Source: Zygnema cylindricum
Taxonomy: Eukaryota; Streptophyta; Zygnematophyceae; Zygnematales; Zygnemataceae
DNA length: 37,584 nucleotides
NCBI GenBank assembly: GCA_037447655.1
Contig: JBBHKE010002943.1
Location: 58,239 to 95,822, forward strand
Direction of reading: 5' to 3'
Shown here: positions 29,109-37,584 of the stretch, in pieces
Layout of the letters: each line of letters begins with the position of its first letter
How positions within the stretch are numbered: the stretch's first letter is position 1
Program-made: the position numbers and the translations under genes
Notes under the pieces: generated by a model
Told to the model about the DNA's origin: nothing
Seen by the model: only the letters and a program-made list of their open reading frames with translations
Database searches by the model: none

Positions 29109-29155
<47 letters not shown>

Positions 29156-29400
29156 ATATATATGTATAAATATATATACTAATAATAGAGAGAGAGAGAA
29201 GGAGAGAGTATATATATATATATATATATAGGTAGTATATATATATATATAATGAGAGGAAGGGAGAGGGAGAGAAATGGAAATAGTGGAATGGAAGAGG
29301 GAAAGGAAGGAATGGAAGGAAGGAAATGAAGAAAGGAATGGAAGGAATGAAGGAAATGGAAATGGAGGAAATGGAGATGGAAGGAAAATAATGGAAGGTT
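29058..29400. repeat. (TA)n microsatellite followed by GGAATGGAAG array
   Basis: 29058-29250 is (TA)n with GAGAGA islands; 29250-29400 is GGAAATGGAAGGAATG. The 160-codon minus-strand frame here is a repeat artefact. Confidence 0.85.
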
Positions 29401-29426
29401 TTGCAATGAAAATGAAAATTATCACA

Positions 29427-30199
29427 CTAATCATCCAAAACTATAAAACAAATAAGATAAAAAATCAAGAATAGTTCTGCAAAAATATGTAAGTCCCCAT
29501 TCCCCACTTCTCTATGAAAGGACTCAAAATCCTCGTTCTCCCATTCAACATCATTAAGGACTTTATCCTCACGAGTGTTGGCATCTTGAATGCCTCGGAC
29601 TAAATCTCGTGCCGTTGTAGAAGGAATTGGCACCTCATCGCCTTCGAAATGGCATTGCCATTTCATGATGATGACTAATAAATTCGAGGTGAGCATTTTC
29701 TCCTCTCATTTCTCGTCCTTATTTGACAATCCACACTGAATCATAGCCTTCAGTGCGTAACCCATCCCATTCTTGTCCTTCATTGCGTTGAATTCGCGAA
29801 TTGAACCGCGAGCCAACTTAAAGAAGAAAGCCTTTCTAGGCCCGAGTAGCTTCTCTGACCAACCCTTGCCACTCGGATGGGACCACGCATGCTTCTCGAT
29901 CCCGTTCATTTTCTAATCGTTCCATTCTCGCGACCAAACCTGTTTAATCTTAGAAATCATGAAGGAGTCGGTGGGTTGCATATGGTGAGTCGTGCACGGA
30001 GGGAAAAAGTGGAGAATCTTTCTCTTCGCTAGTAATACTCGGCTTAACTCTTCGAAAATATTGTGCTCGCCACAATTATCGAGGAAGATTATATTCTCAC
30101 GTCCATCATGGTCTCCTTGGTAAGACCAAGGTTCTTCTATCCATTGCGGAAATACGGTTTTATCATTCCATCCTTTGAGGTCGGTTCGGTAGCAAACTC
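29427..30199 (-). pseudogene. Transposase last exon: second and third catalytic Asp plus C-terminal tail
   Basis: Acceptor TTTTTCCGATTGTAG. One continuous frame: GVCYRTDLKGWNDKTVFPQW, then IIFLDNCGEH and MQPTDSFMISKIKQ, then after TAG (29915) KMNGIEKHAWSHPSGKGW, after TGA (29708) EEKMLTSNLLVIIMKWQCHF and a Glu/Asp-rich end. Removing just those two stops gives one open frame of about 255 codons. Confidence 0.75.
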
Positions 30200-30473
30200 C
30201 TACAATCGGAAAAAAATCAAGGATAGGGGGAGGGGGTGAGTTACATGAGGGGGAGAGAGTGATGGAGAGGGAAAGGAGGCCGATAGAGGTTGAGAGGGAG
30301 AGAAAGAGAGTGAGGGGGGGAGAAAAATGAGGGGGAAAGGGATGAGGAGGAAGCATTACAAACCAATGAGAAACGGTAAAACAATTCTTTATAGAGAGAA
30401 ATATTTAAAAAATAGAGGAAGACAATAACGAAGATGAACAAAATGCAAAAGATTAAAATTGAAAGAGACTTAC

Positions 30474-30722
30474 CCGGTACATCGTCGAAGGCCCTTCATA
30501 GGATAATTCCGACCGCGGTTTGTGAATATTATCATCGGAGTCTCGATTCGTGCGTTCACTCCTGTGAGGCGCACCATCAATGTCATGGACTCTCTACCGC
30601 CCGCAGCGTCGGCGTATCTTACTACCTCATCGCCGCGAAAGCCTTAAGTTTTTTTGTTGTCCACATTTACAATCAAATGGGTCTCGTCCATGTTCTCCAC
30701 TAAGTCCTCGTTCAAACAACTT
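30474..30722 (-). pseudogene. Transposase exon with first catalytic Asp
   Basis: SCLNEDLVENMDETHLIVNV then TAA, GFRGDEVVRYADAAGGRE, MTLMVRLTGVNARIETPMII, FTNRGRNYPMKG. This is the NMDET...RNYP order of DDE_1 transposases. Just before the donor CCGG/GTAAGT the frame slips by one base (KG then FDDVPG). Confidence 0.7.
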
Positions 30723-30994
30723 CTTATTCACCAAAAAAATAGAAAAAAAATAAAAGTAAACAAAACACAAGTATAATGAAAAGGGTAGCAATGTTGGTTT
30801 ACATTATTGTCAACTTTAAAAAATTGAGTTGGTTACTAATAGAAAAAATCCCATTTTCACACTCATTACCCTCAACAAGCACGGAAAACAAACAAAATAA
30901 AAAAACGTCATATGACAAGAAGCAACGAAGGGTAGGAAAATACGAAATTTACTCGAGAGAAATCCCCTTTTTAATACGCCTATGTGATATGCCA

Positions 30995-31432
30995 TGAATC
31001 TCTCAATGTATTCCTCCTTCTCTGGACTTAATTGTAGTTTGCCCTTTTGTGCTCGGGCGACAATGTTATGCTTTTCGAAAAAACGTTGAATCCAACGCCG
31101 AGTGATTGAAATCTCGATATCTTCACCATCGTCGTCGATAAATTTCGGCGCCCCATCCTTCTTTCTTTTGGCAATGATGTAATTTGCCATTTTCCCCACA
31201 ATCATAGTCGACATTTTCATGCCCGCCATCTGGAATAAAAAGGATTCGTCCACTAATTCCTTGTGAACCTTCGCCACACATAGTAACTCTTTCCTACCCC
31301 TTCCAAGTAACGCCTTCGTTACCGCCACGTTCTTCTTTCCAAAACCCAAAGTAGATAAGGTGAGATTAATTCCTCTTATCCCCTTTAGTAGTGCCACCCT
31401 TTCTACCCACCACCGCCTTGCCTTCTGGTACT
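30995..31432 (-). pseudogene. Transposase exon with DNA-binding helices
   Basis: Acceptor CAAAGTGCAG, phase 1, fits the donor at 34242 (joining codon AAG, Lys: TTVYHT-K-YQKARRWWVERV). It continues LLGRGRKELLCVAKVHKELV, MANYIIAKRKKDGAPKF and ITRRWIQRFFEKHNIVARAQ, consistent with centromere-protein-B/Tc5-like HTH segments. No stop inside. Confidence 0.65.
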
Positions 31433-31518
31433 CTGCACTTTGGAGTAAGGAAAGAAAAAAAAAACTAGTGAGTGAAGATCTTCAAAAAAAACGTCAAACA
31501 GTAAAAAATGAGAATTAC

Positions 31519-31660
31519 TTCAGCGACGAGTACCTGTCGTCACCCAATTCAGCGACGAGCTGCTGACGTCGCAAAAACAACAACAACATCAGCTCGTCGC
31601 TGTATTAGGCGACGACAATACATCGTCGCTAATTCAGCGACGAGCAACTGTCGTCGCCGT
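31519..31660. repeat. Cluster of GCGACGA/TCGTCGC inverted repeats (left)
   Basis: Half sites GCGACGAG or GCGACGAC and their complements occur about ten times with 5-nt spacers: for example CAGCGACGAG-CAACT-GTCGTCGCC (31634-31657) and AGGCGACGAC-AATACA-TCGTCGC (31607-31629). The same motif flanks ORF1 on the other side. Confidence 0.8.
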
Positions 31661-31872
31661 ATCGATGATCAGCTGTAAAATATAACTTTGGAAGAGTTAT
31701 GATTCAGAGACAAAATTGTCTCGTTGCTGGTTTACGGATAAGGCGCTGTCGTCGCTATATTCAACAAACACGACAAAATAATAATAAAAAAAATTGCAAG
31801 CGGGTGGGTTAGCGACGACAAGAGAAGAAGAGAACGATAAATGAATAATTGTGGAAATGACAAACATACCAA

Positions 31873-33520
31873 TTACCGCATTTTTCTTTTAGACAACTCG
31901 CGTGTGAGCCTTGCCAATTGTTCTTGTTGGGCGGCCAAGTGGTTAGTGAGTGCCTCGATTATCCGTGGCCAATCCCCTTCTGACAGTGGTGGAGGGAGGG
32001 TAATTGGACGTCAAACCTTTAGGATTTTGCATAGACGGGGTCGCCTCACTACAAGATTTCAGAACTTATATAGTACCGAGGTACGAGCCGCTCGGAAAGC
32101 CATTAACTTGGGAGTATTTCGACAATACTTGAGGATGGTGTATAGTTGGGGGTCCCACGGATGGTGAAGCCGCAATAACTCGGGAACATTCACCTGAAAA
32201 CCGCGGTCATCGTGAACAATCCACGTATGTCGTGGATCCGGCGGATCGAATTGTGGTATGTGGGCAAACGTCGACCCGTCGTCGTCACTGTCGATGAAAA
32301 GCCACGTCGGATGAGCGGGAACATCCGAGAGGATGTCGAGAATTTCTGGACAAGGATTTTCCCTCTAGTTTAGGGAGCGTGGTTCACCATAAGTCCAATG
32401 TTCGGGCCATTTGGCAACCAGAATATAATGCTCAGCCCGGGGCACAAAACTGCCTATTTCCTCCTCCCACAAAAAAACCAATCTGGATCCTCAACTCGGT
32501 ATGGAGCTTGAGGACCCGGATTACCCAATACAATGCCTCTCTCCCTATTCGGTGTGGGAGGCGCCTCGAACTCGTCGTCATCATCCTCGTATTCATCCTC
32601 TCATTGTCGTCCCTCGCTATTCAGACTTTGCTCGTCGTCAGTGGCGGGCTCGTCCACAACCTTCCATACCCAAACATTTGTGGGTTGTTCTACTTCGCGG
32701 GTATGCTTTTCATCCGGTAATTCCTCCCCATTCAAAATGCTCTCGTCGCTACAAGAAGTTGAGGGGACGCAATCCTCGTCACTCCAATGACTAACTTTCC
32801 GTTTTCCTAGTTTTATTTCCCTCCTCCTCTCTAACTTTTTCCGTGTCTCACCTTCTTCCCCCTTCTCCCTCTCTTAAAAAATCGTATTTTTCCTTTTTAT
32901 CCTCTTCCTCTGCCTCTCTACTCCTCCCCCCACCTCACTTCCCTCCCCCTCCTCACCTAATGTCGTCTCCCCCCTACCCTCCCCACTCAATAAATTCTCT
33001 TCCCTCCCTACCTCACCTTCTTCTTCCGCCTCCCTCTCATCAAAAACCCGCTTTTTCTTTTTTAATCTCCTCCTCCTCCTATCTACTCTTTTCCACGTCT
33101 CACACCCCCCCCCCATCCTCACCTAATGCTGCCTCCCCCCTCCCCTCCCCACCCAATAAATTCTCTTCCGTCCTCACCTCACCATCTTCCTTCCCCTCAC
33201 TCTCATCAAAAACCTGAATGTTTTTTTTTAATCTCCTCCTCCACCTATCTACTCTTTGCCCCGCCTCACTTTTCTCCACCTCCTCAACCGTCGCCACTTT
33301 TTCCCTTCCTTTCTCAGCATCTACCACCTCCTCCCTACTCACCTCAAGAGATGCACCCTTTTCCTTCCTTTCGCTCCCCTTCCCATCCAATGGCTAACAG
33401 AGTTGCCGCCTCCCGATGCCTCGCTAACTCTTCTGCGGTCACCGTAACAAGGGGAGGATAGCAGCGTCGATAAGCCATCACGGTACGTGGTCGTCTACTT
33501 TGGTGGATGGTGCCCTCCAT
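31873..33520 (-). pseudogene. ORF1: decayed acidic protein of a transposon, lying in the transposase intron
   Basis: Start ATG 33520-33518 (MEGTIHQSRRPRTVMAYRRC then VTVTAEELARHREAATLLAI). Then comes a repeated Lys/Glu-rich block (VDRWRRRLKKNIQVFDE and VDRRRRRLKKKKRVFDE), an acidic part (SHWSDEDCVPSTSC; EDEYEDDDDEFEAPPTP), a folded-looking part (HPTWLFIDSDDDGSTFAHIP; HTWIVHDDRGFQVNVPELL; HHPWDPQLYTILKYCRN) and a coiled-coil tail (LAAQQEQLARLTRELSKRKM), stop TAA at 31875-31873. Broken by TGA 32603-32601, a slip in A7 at 32471-32477, TAG 32367-32365, TGA 32061-32059 and TGA 32013-32011. Frame between 33400 and 32830 uncertain. No family recognised. Confidence 0.6.
32830..33390. repeat. Two and a half copies of a ~170-bp CT-rich coding repeat in ORF1
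   Basis: Plus-strand blocks TTTTTAATCTCCTCCTCC-ACCTATCTACTCTTT and CCTCACCTAATGYYGYCTCCCCCC-CCCACTCAATAAATTCTCTTCC recur near 33225/33130, 33055/32955 and partly 32885. Translated on the minus strand they give the repeated RRRLKK...VFDE...EENLL.GEGRGE block. Confidence 0.65.
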
Positions 33521-33885
33521 GCCGAAGCTTTAAATACGCGTGTAAAAATTAACTGAAAAAGACGCGGCTACGAAAAGTGGAGGGAAAACAATAAAGAAAA
33601 ACCAAAAACCCTATTTTCATGAGTTTCAATGTAAAATACTATGATATCGTACGTCATCTACTTACATTATGTATGGTCGGACACAGATGAACTTTGTCGC
33701 CTCCTTGTTGCGTTCGACTACTCCAATGGTGGGGCGACGAAACGAAACAATGCATCCACATTTCATTTACTATGACATTTCATTATTGGGCATCGTCGCA
33801 TGTTCGACGTATCTCATACGTTACATTTAAGTGACGACTTCACGTTGAACCAACACTAAATATTTTTTGCAATGTTCCATAGTTG

Positions 33886-33995
33886 AGGCGACGACGCATT
33901 GTCGTCGCCTTTTTGATTTATCCAAAATTTGTCGATGGTCCAATGTAGTAGCCTTTTGTTCACCACTTTTAGGCGACGACACCGTGTCGTCGCCT
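33886..33995. repeat. Two identical 10-bp-stem hairpins AGGCGACGAC-N5-GTCGTCGCCT (right)
   Basis: 33886-33910 has loop GCATT and 33971-33995 has loop ACCGT; stems are identical and perfect. Related half sites occur around 33700-33830 (TCGTCGCATGTTCGACG, AAGTGACGACTT). Confidence 0.9.
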
Positions 33996-34241
33996 GCCCA
34001 TTCTTTTAAACTCATAGCAAAAATGTATGAGACGACGTTGCACAACCACCCATCATAACGCCACGACGTGGGGAGGGGGAAATGATGGGCATACACTAAC
34101 ATGCAATATGAGGGAGAAATAATCAAATATAAATTATCCAAGATATCAAATTATATTAGAAATAATGGGAGCTAGCGGCACACAAAATAGGCAACCGGGG
34201 TTAGTTATATGAAGGTAAGGAGGAATGACAATAACTCTTAC

Positions 34242-34620
34242 TTGTATGATACACCGTCGTAAAATGTTGCGGAAACTTCTTAATAGTCTTCGGGATGAGC
34301 AAATCCTTTCCATTCTCATGAAAATCAGCGATCATCCAATTGACTACTTGAAGTCGAGTGATCTTCGTTGAAACATGCTGAGCTTTCCAGTTCGACACCG
34401 GGACGTTGCCGTAATTATCACAAGGTGCGTCCACTTCTCCAGTAGTATCGTCTTCGACGAGGGGGTCCTCATCGGGTGATCCCATTTCCTCACTAGGTGG
34501 GTAGGGTCCTTGAGTTTCGCTACCATCTATGTCCTCTTTGACTAGAGGTGGCAAAAATTCAGCCGTAGTTGCGGTTTTTGGTTCAAAAAAGGTTGTAGTA
34601 TGGGAGGTAATGGGCCACAT
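34242..34620 (-). pseudogene. Transposase first exon
   Basis: ATG at 34620-34618 (MWPITSHTTTFFEPKTATT), then an acidic region (GSPDEDPLVEDDTTGEVDAP) and STKITRLQVVNWMIADFHE, FPQHFTTVYHT, ending at CAA/GTAAGA in phase 1. The start is the first Met after a hydrophobic low-complexity stretch and could be further in. Confidence 0.5.
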
Positions 34621-35729
34621 ATTTACAATAATCAAGTAAACGTTTTGGCCAAAAAAGAATAGAAAGCAAATAATAGGGATGCAAAAGCCAAAGTAAATGG
34701 AGAATGTGGAAAGACACTGCCATTGTTGGACTGGATGCTGAGTATGTATACCAATTAAAAAAAATAAAGTGAGACAAAACGGAGGGAAACCTTCCCCCAA
34801 ACTTTTGGTGTTCAAAATTTGAATTTTAATAATTTGTGTGTCAGTGAATTATCCAAATATTTGACATAACACAGAGAAAGTGGGAAAGTTTCAGTATTTG
34901 CGTCAGTTTTGGAAGAGGGAGTATGCACATGGTAGGCGACGGAGGATTTTCATGAAAGAGCTATGGTAATTGTCTGCTTGTTGTAATTAAATGTACGGAT
35001 CATTTTTCGAATGGCGGCACGTACGACAGGCGGTTTGTGTCACGTTGTGATGGAGCCGTAATGTTTGCGTGGATATGAAATTGTCCATGTGTAATTCTGG
35101 GCGACCAATCACATTATGCTTCAGACGAGGTGGTTGTTGAGATTGTTTATTTTGGACCAATTTAGAATAGACGTTTACTGTAATAAAACATAACATTAAC
35201 GTTAATACCCGTCACAAGCCTAAAAGACAAATGGGAGTGCAACCTTTTAGAGTTAAGACACATATTAACATTAATTCACTCTAATAAAACAAAGCATTGC
35301 GACATTTTCAGTGTTAAGAACCCTTATTAACGTACAGAATCGAGGTACAACGGACAAACGACCAACTTTTTGACAACAAGCGTTGCGTAAACGTTACAGC
35401 CGTATAAGTTACACATCTTACAACTAGACAAAAAGTGAACGGTTTACAACGTATCGCCAACGCTTAATTCAGGTAAAATTGTATCACATGTACGGATGAA
35501 TATTTTACGTGACGGCGTACGATTTTTAAAAATTTGTACGGGTACCTATATTAGTGTATGCATGTTTGCGACGGACATTTATTTTTTTCGAAGACCCATA
35601 CCATGACTAAACAATTAGAATGTATGGTTTTTTTTCAAAATTTTCAAATTCCTAATTAGCGTAAATCATTGCAATTATTTAAACACACTAAAAAAACTTG
35701 TATGCTAATAGCAATTGGCGGTGTACTGT
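34621..35729. other. No gene seen; right end of a Stowaway-like element near 35722
   Basis: AT-rich. TGCTAATAGCAATTGGCGGTG (35703-35723) is an element end whose other end could not be fixed. Frame 34987-35196 minus shows no family. Confidence 0.4.
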
Positions 35730-35733
35730 ACAG

Positions 35734-37028
35734 TACACAGTGAATTGCTATTAGCATTATGTACTCTATATCGGCACCCCAAAATTTTGATATTGATACA
35801 AATATAGTGAATGAATCTAATGTTTTCCGTGACGTTAATTACGGTTCTTGTAAATTAGCGTTAATGGTCATGCCATAATTATATTTTGAATAGTCTGGTG
35901 TACAGAAGGTGTTTGTTCGTACAACAATGTACTTCGTTATCGAAAATCATACAAAAACTGTAGTTAACTTATGTCGGTTGCATACAGAACTGCGCTTAGA
36001 ATAAACTTGGTGTCAAGTTTGTGACAAACACGTTCGCAAACCCAAATCAGAATTATGGATTAATCATAGTAAAAGGACGCGATGTTGTACTGATTGTCAA
36101 ATTTTGTACTTCTACTTATTTTAACGTATATGTAATGACGCTAAATCCTGTATACCTAAGGGTGACGTTCTATCAGGCGAAAAGTGGGGAAATTTACAGA
36201 ATTCCGCGACTTTCCGTACCAAATCGTACCGCCTATTTTGTTTTTACACAAAAAATAACAATACAGAGAATCTTGCTGATACTCTCGACGGTCTTGGAGG
36301 TAATATTGGCCGTCGGATGTTCATTTGCGAGGAGTTTGCTTCTTTTTTCTGTGTAACTGTCAACCCACCTTGAAGAGGTAGGTTGGCAAATACAGGAAAA
36401 AAAAATGTGACACGCTCGACGATTAAGCTACGTGTCATGATGGTAAACCAACGAAAATCTTAAGATTTGCACATGACACAACACTTTCCAAAATACAACC
36501 AAAATAAAAGCGAAATTTCGTAACATTCCTTTGTCAAGCTATTTTCGGTAACTTTTGTTCGTCACACTATTTCTCTCAATGAACTTTCGTTATGTTTCGA
36601 AAACAAAAACCCTAAAAAATGAGCTGGCGTACAAATTGGCGACAACAAAAAGTATAAAAGTTATGTCGTATGATTACTTCGTACGCAAGTACATGATGGT
36701 ATGCAAGTGAAAATTTGAAGTTAAGTTTGTCGGTGCTAAATATCTGAAAGATATTCACTATCGGATCGCAGCTTGCGTGGCTCCAGTCAACTAAGGACAC
36801 GTGGTTTACAAACTCTTCCTGATGGAACATCGACTCCATCGACTCGGTTTGTAGAGTTGGGCGTAGGATTAGAGAAACGTAAGATGGAACTTCACCCTAA
36901 ATCAATATTATGAAGAAAATACAATCAAACATTTTTTTGAAAATGTGAGTGATACACAAATTAGCATTAATGAAACTAATTCATTATTAACACGAATAAT
37001 CTCTTTAGTCTAATAACGATTCACGGTG
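35734..37028. mobile_element. Stowaway-like element interrupted by a Harbinger-like element
   Basis: Left end CACAGTGAATTGCTATTAGC with GGCACCCCAAAATTTTGATA as in the second MITE subfamily; matching right end TCTAATAACGATTCACGGTG at 37028. Removing 36160-36897 leaves about 560 bp. The interior is diverged, so the pairing of the two ends is inferred. Confidence 0.45.
36160..36897. mobile_element. PIF/Harbinger-like element with TAA duplication
   Basis: GGGTGACGTTCTATCAGGCG then AAAAGTGGGG at the left, right end CGTAAGATGGAACTTCACCC, flanked by TAA at 36157-36159 and 36898-36900. Subterminal match to 17537 (AAAAGTGGGG, TTTCCGTAC-AA-TCGTAC). No transposase. Confidence 0.8.
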
Positions 37029-37584
37029 TCCAGTACACTGCAAATCGTTAATAGTGTTAACAACTCTAATTTGGGTTCTTAAAATTTTATTATTTTCTTC
37101 AAATAAGATACATAGCTTTAATTTTTCCTTGACGTTAATTGAGATACCGTACAAATTAACCTTAAGGCCAAAAGTACAATAATATATAATTAGTATGGTG
37201 TACGGTGGATGTTAGAAGGGACATAAATGTCCCTTCTCATTGAAATTAAAAAAAATAAATTTTAAATCAGACGCGCATGCATACAAATGTGCTAAAAAAA
37301 TTGGGATTCAACCTCGTCGTCAAAAACCACGTTCACACCCATTCGGTCACAATCGCCTCTTTCCCATTGTGAATACAAAATATGTTTGTATGTGGGAAGT
37401 CACGTGTTGATATTTGGGTATTTTCTAGGTCTTTGTTAGATAGAAAAGAGTAGAGGGAGTCTGCCTCTGACTCCCTCCTCCAAGCCCCCACACTTGTCGT
37501 AGTCACTGAAGGCTGGAGAGGGAGCTAGAGCCATGGCTGCCTAAGCTTTCCAGAGAGACAGGAATAGATAATATAGGTATGTTT
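37029..37584. other. Start of another Stowaway-like element, then unassigned sequence
   Basis: CACTGCAAATCGTTAATAGT (37036) is a left end. A perfect 11-bp stem AGAAGGGACAT-AA-ATGTCCCTTCT lies at 37214-37237. From about 37440 the sequence is GC-richer; TAATATAG/GTATGT at the very end has the form of a donor, and ATGGCTGCCTAA (37533) gives only a three-codon frame. No gene can be called. Confidence 0.35.

Larger units (their letters stand above)
29427..34620 (-). pseudogene. Decayed pogo/Tc5-type DDE transposase gene (spliced)
   Basis: Pieces in order: 34620-34242, 31432 to about 30995, about 30722-30474, 30199-29427. The N-terminal part has an acidic stretch, then TRLQVVNWMIADFHENGKDL and FPQHF; the next piece carries the DNA-binding helices (ITRRWIQRFFEKHNIVARAQ). 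The catalytic part shows the DDE_1 pattern: first Asp in VENMDETHLIVN, second in IIFLDNCGEHN, third in MQPTDSFMISKIKQVW, about 36 residues apart. Family transposases cut and paste DNA at TA sites. Breaks: TAA at 30646-30644, a one-base frame slip near 30500 before DDVPG, TAG at 29915-29913, TGA at 29708-29706. The join at 30995/30722 does not fit in phase. A long intron holds another frame (ORF1). Confidence 0.75.

Noticed and set aside
28952-29434. 160-codon minus-strand frame with Tyr-Ile repeats
   Set aside because: Translation of a (TA)n microsatellite.
30434-30703. 89-codon plus-strand frame
   Set aside because: Antisense shadow of the transposase exon that carries the NMDET motif.
32379-33461. 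Overlapping plus-strand frames rich in Pro/Ser
   Set aside because: They mirror ORF1 on the minus strand, whose continuous frame with stop-by-mutation pattern and coiled-coil end is more convincing.
29427-33520. Alternative genetic code (TAA/TAG read as Gln)
   Set aside because: TGA stops of the same kind are present, frame slips also occur, and the GH16 exons contain no in-frame TAA or TAG; decay explains all of it.

Overview
The window is nuclear DNA from a eukaryote with many introns. It is AT-rich (judged by eye), full of microsatellites and small transposons, and its genes are split into short exons with GT/AG junctions. A tRNA-Asp(GTC) with plant-like arms and a secreted protein built from GH16 (XTH/Crh-type) domains plus a DUF642-like module point to the green lineage, perhaps a large-genome streptophyte alga of the Chara type. 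That placement is inference.

Left part (2.3-12.1 kb, minus strand): thirteen exons joined by eye, all with compatible phases. They encode a signal peptide, a beta-rich module like the C-terminal half of DUF642, a Cys/Pro linker, a GH16 domain whose catalytic ExDxE motif is destroyed (GIGLD), a Pro-rich linker, and a second GH16 domain with an intact motif (EIDWE). Read as one gene it gives about 585 residues. Read as two, the first ends at a stop at 5746-5744 and the second has no visible start. The introns hold GA/CT tracts, a minisatellite, copies of a splice donor, a possible recursive splice site and two miniature transposons.

Middle (12.3-29.3 kb): mostly non-autonomous transposons. There are at least nine Stowaway-like elements (TA target duplication, ends CACCGYGAATCG), three PIF/Harbinger-like elements here and a fourth at 36 kb (TTA/TAA target, ends GGGTRACCTTCCATCAGGCG), a pair with ends AGTTCAAAAGTAGG, two large fold-back palindromes and a hAT-like element inside a (TA)n tract. 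Genes here are one tRNA-Asp, a half-tRNA relic and one unidentified helix-rich exon (15930-16254, minus).

Right part (29.4-34.6 kb, minus strand): a decayed pogo/Tc5-type DDE transposase gene. Its long first intron contains a second decayed open frame (ORF1) of the same strand, flanked by clusters of AGGCGACGAC-N5-GTCGTCGCCT hairpins. This looks like one transposon nested in the intron of another, or a two-gene element. All seven premature stops in the two frames are single C-to-T steps from CAA, CAG or CGA. The last 3 kb hold a Harbinger-like element nested in a Stowaway-like one and unassigned sequence.

All calls come from reading the sequence; no alignment, folding or database search was run.
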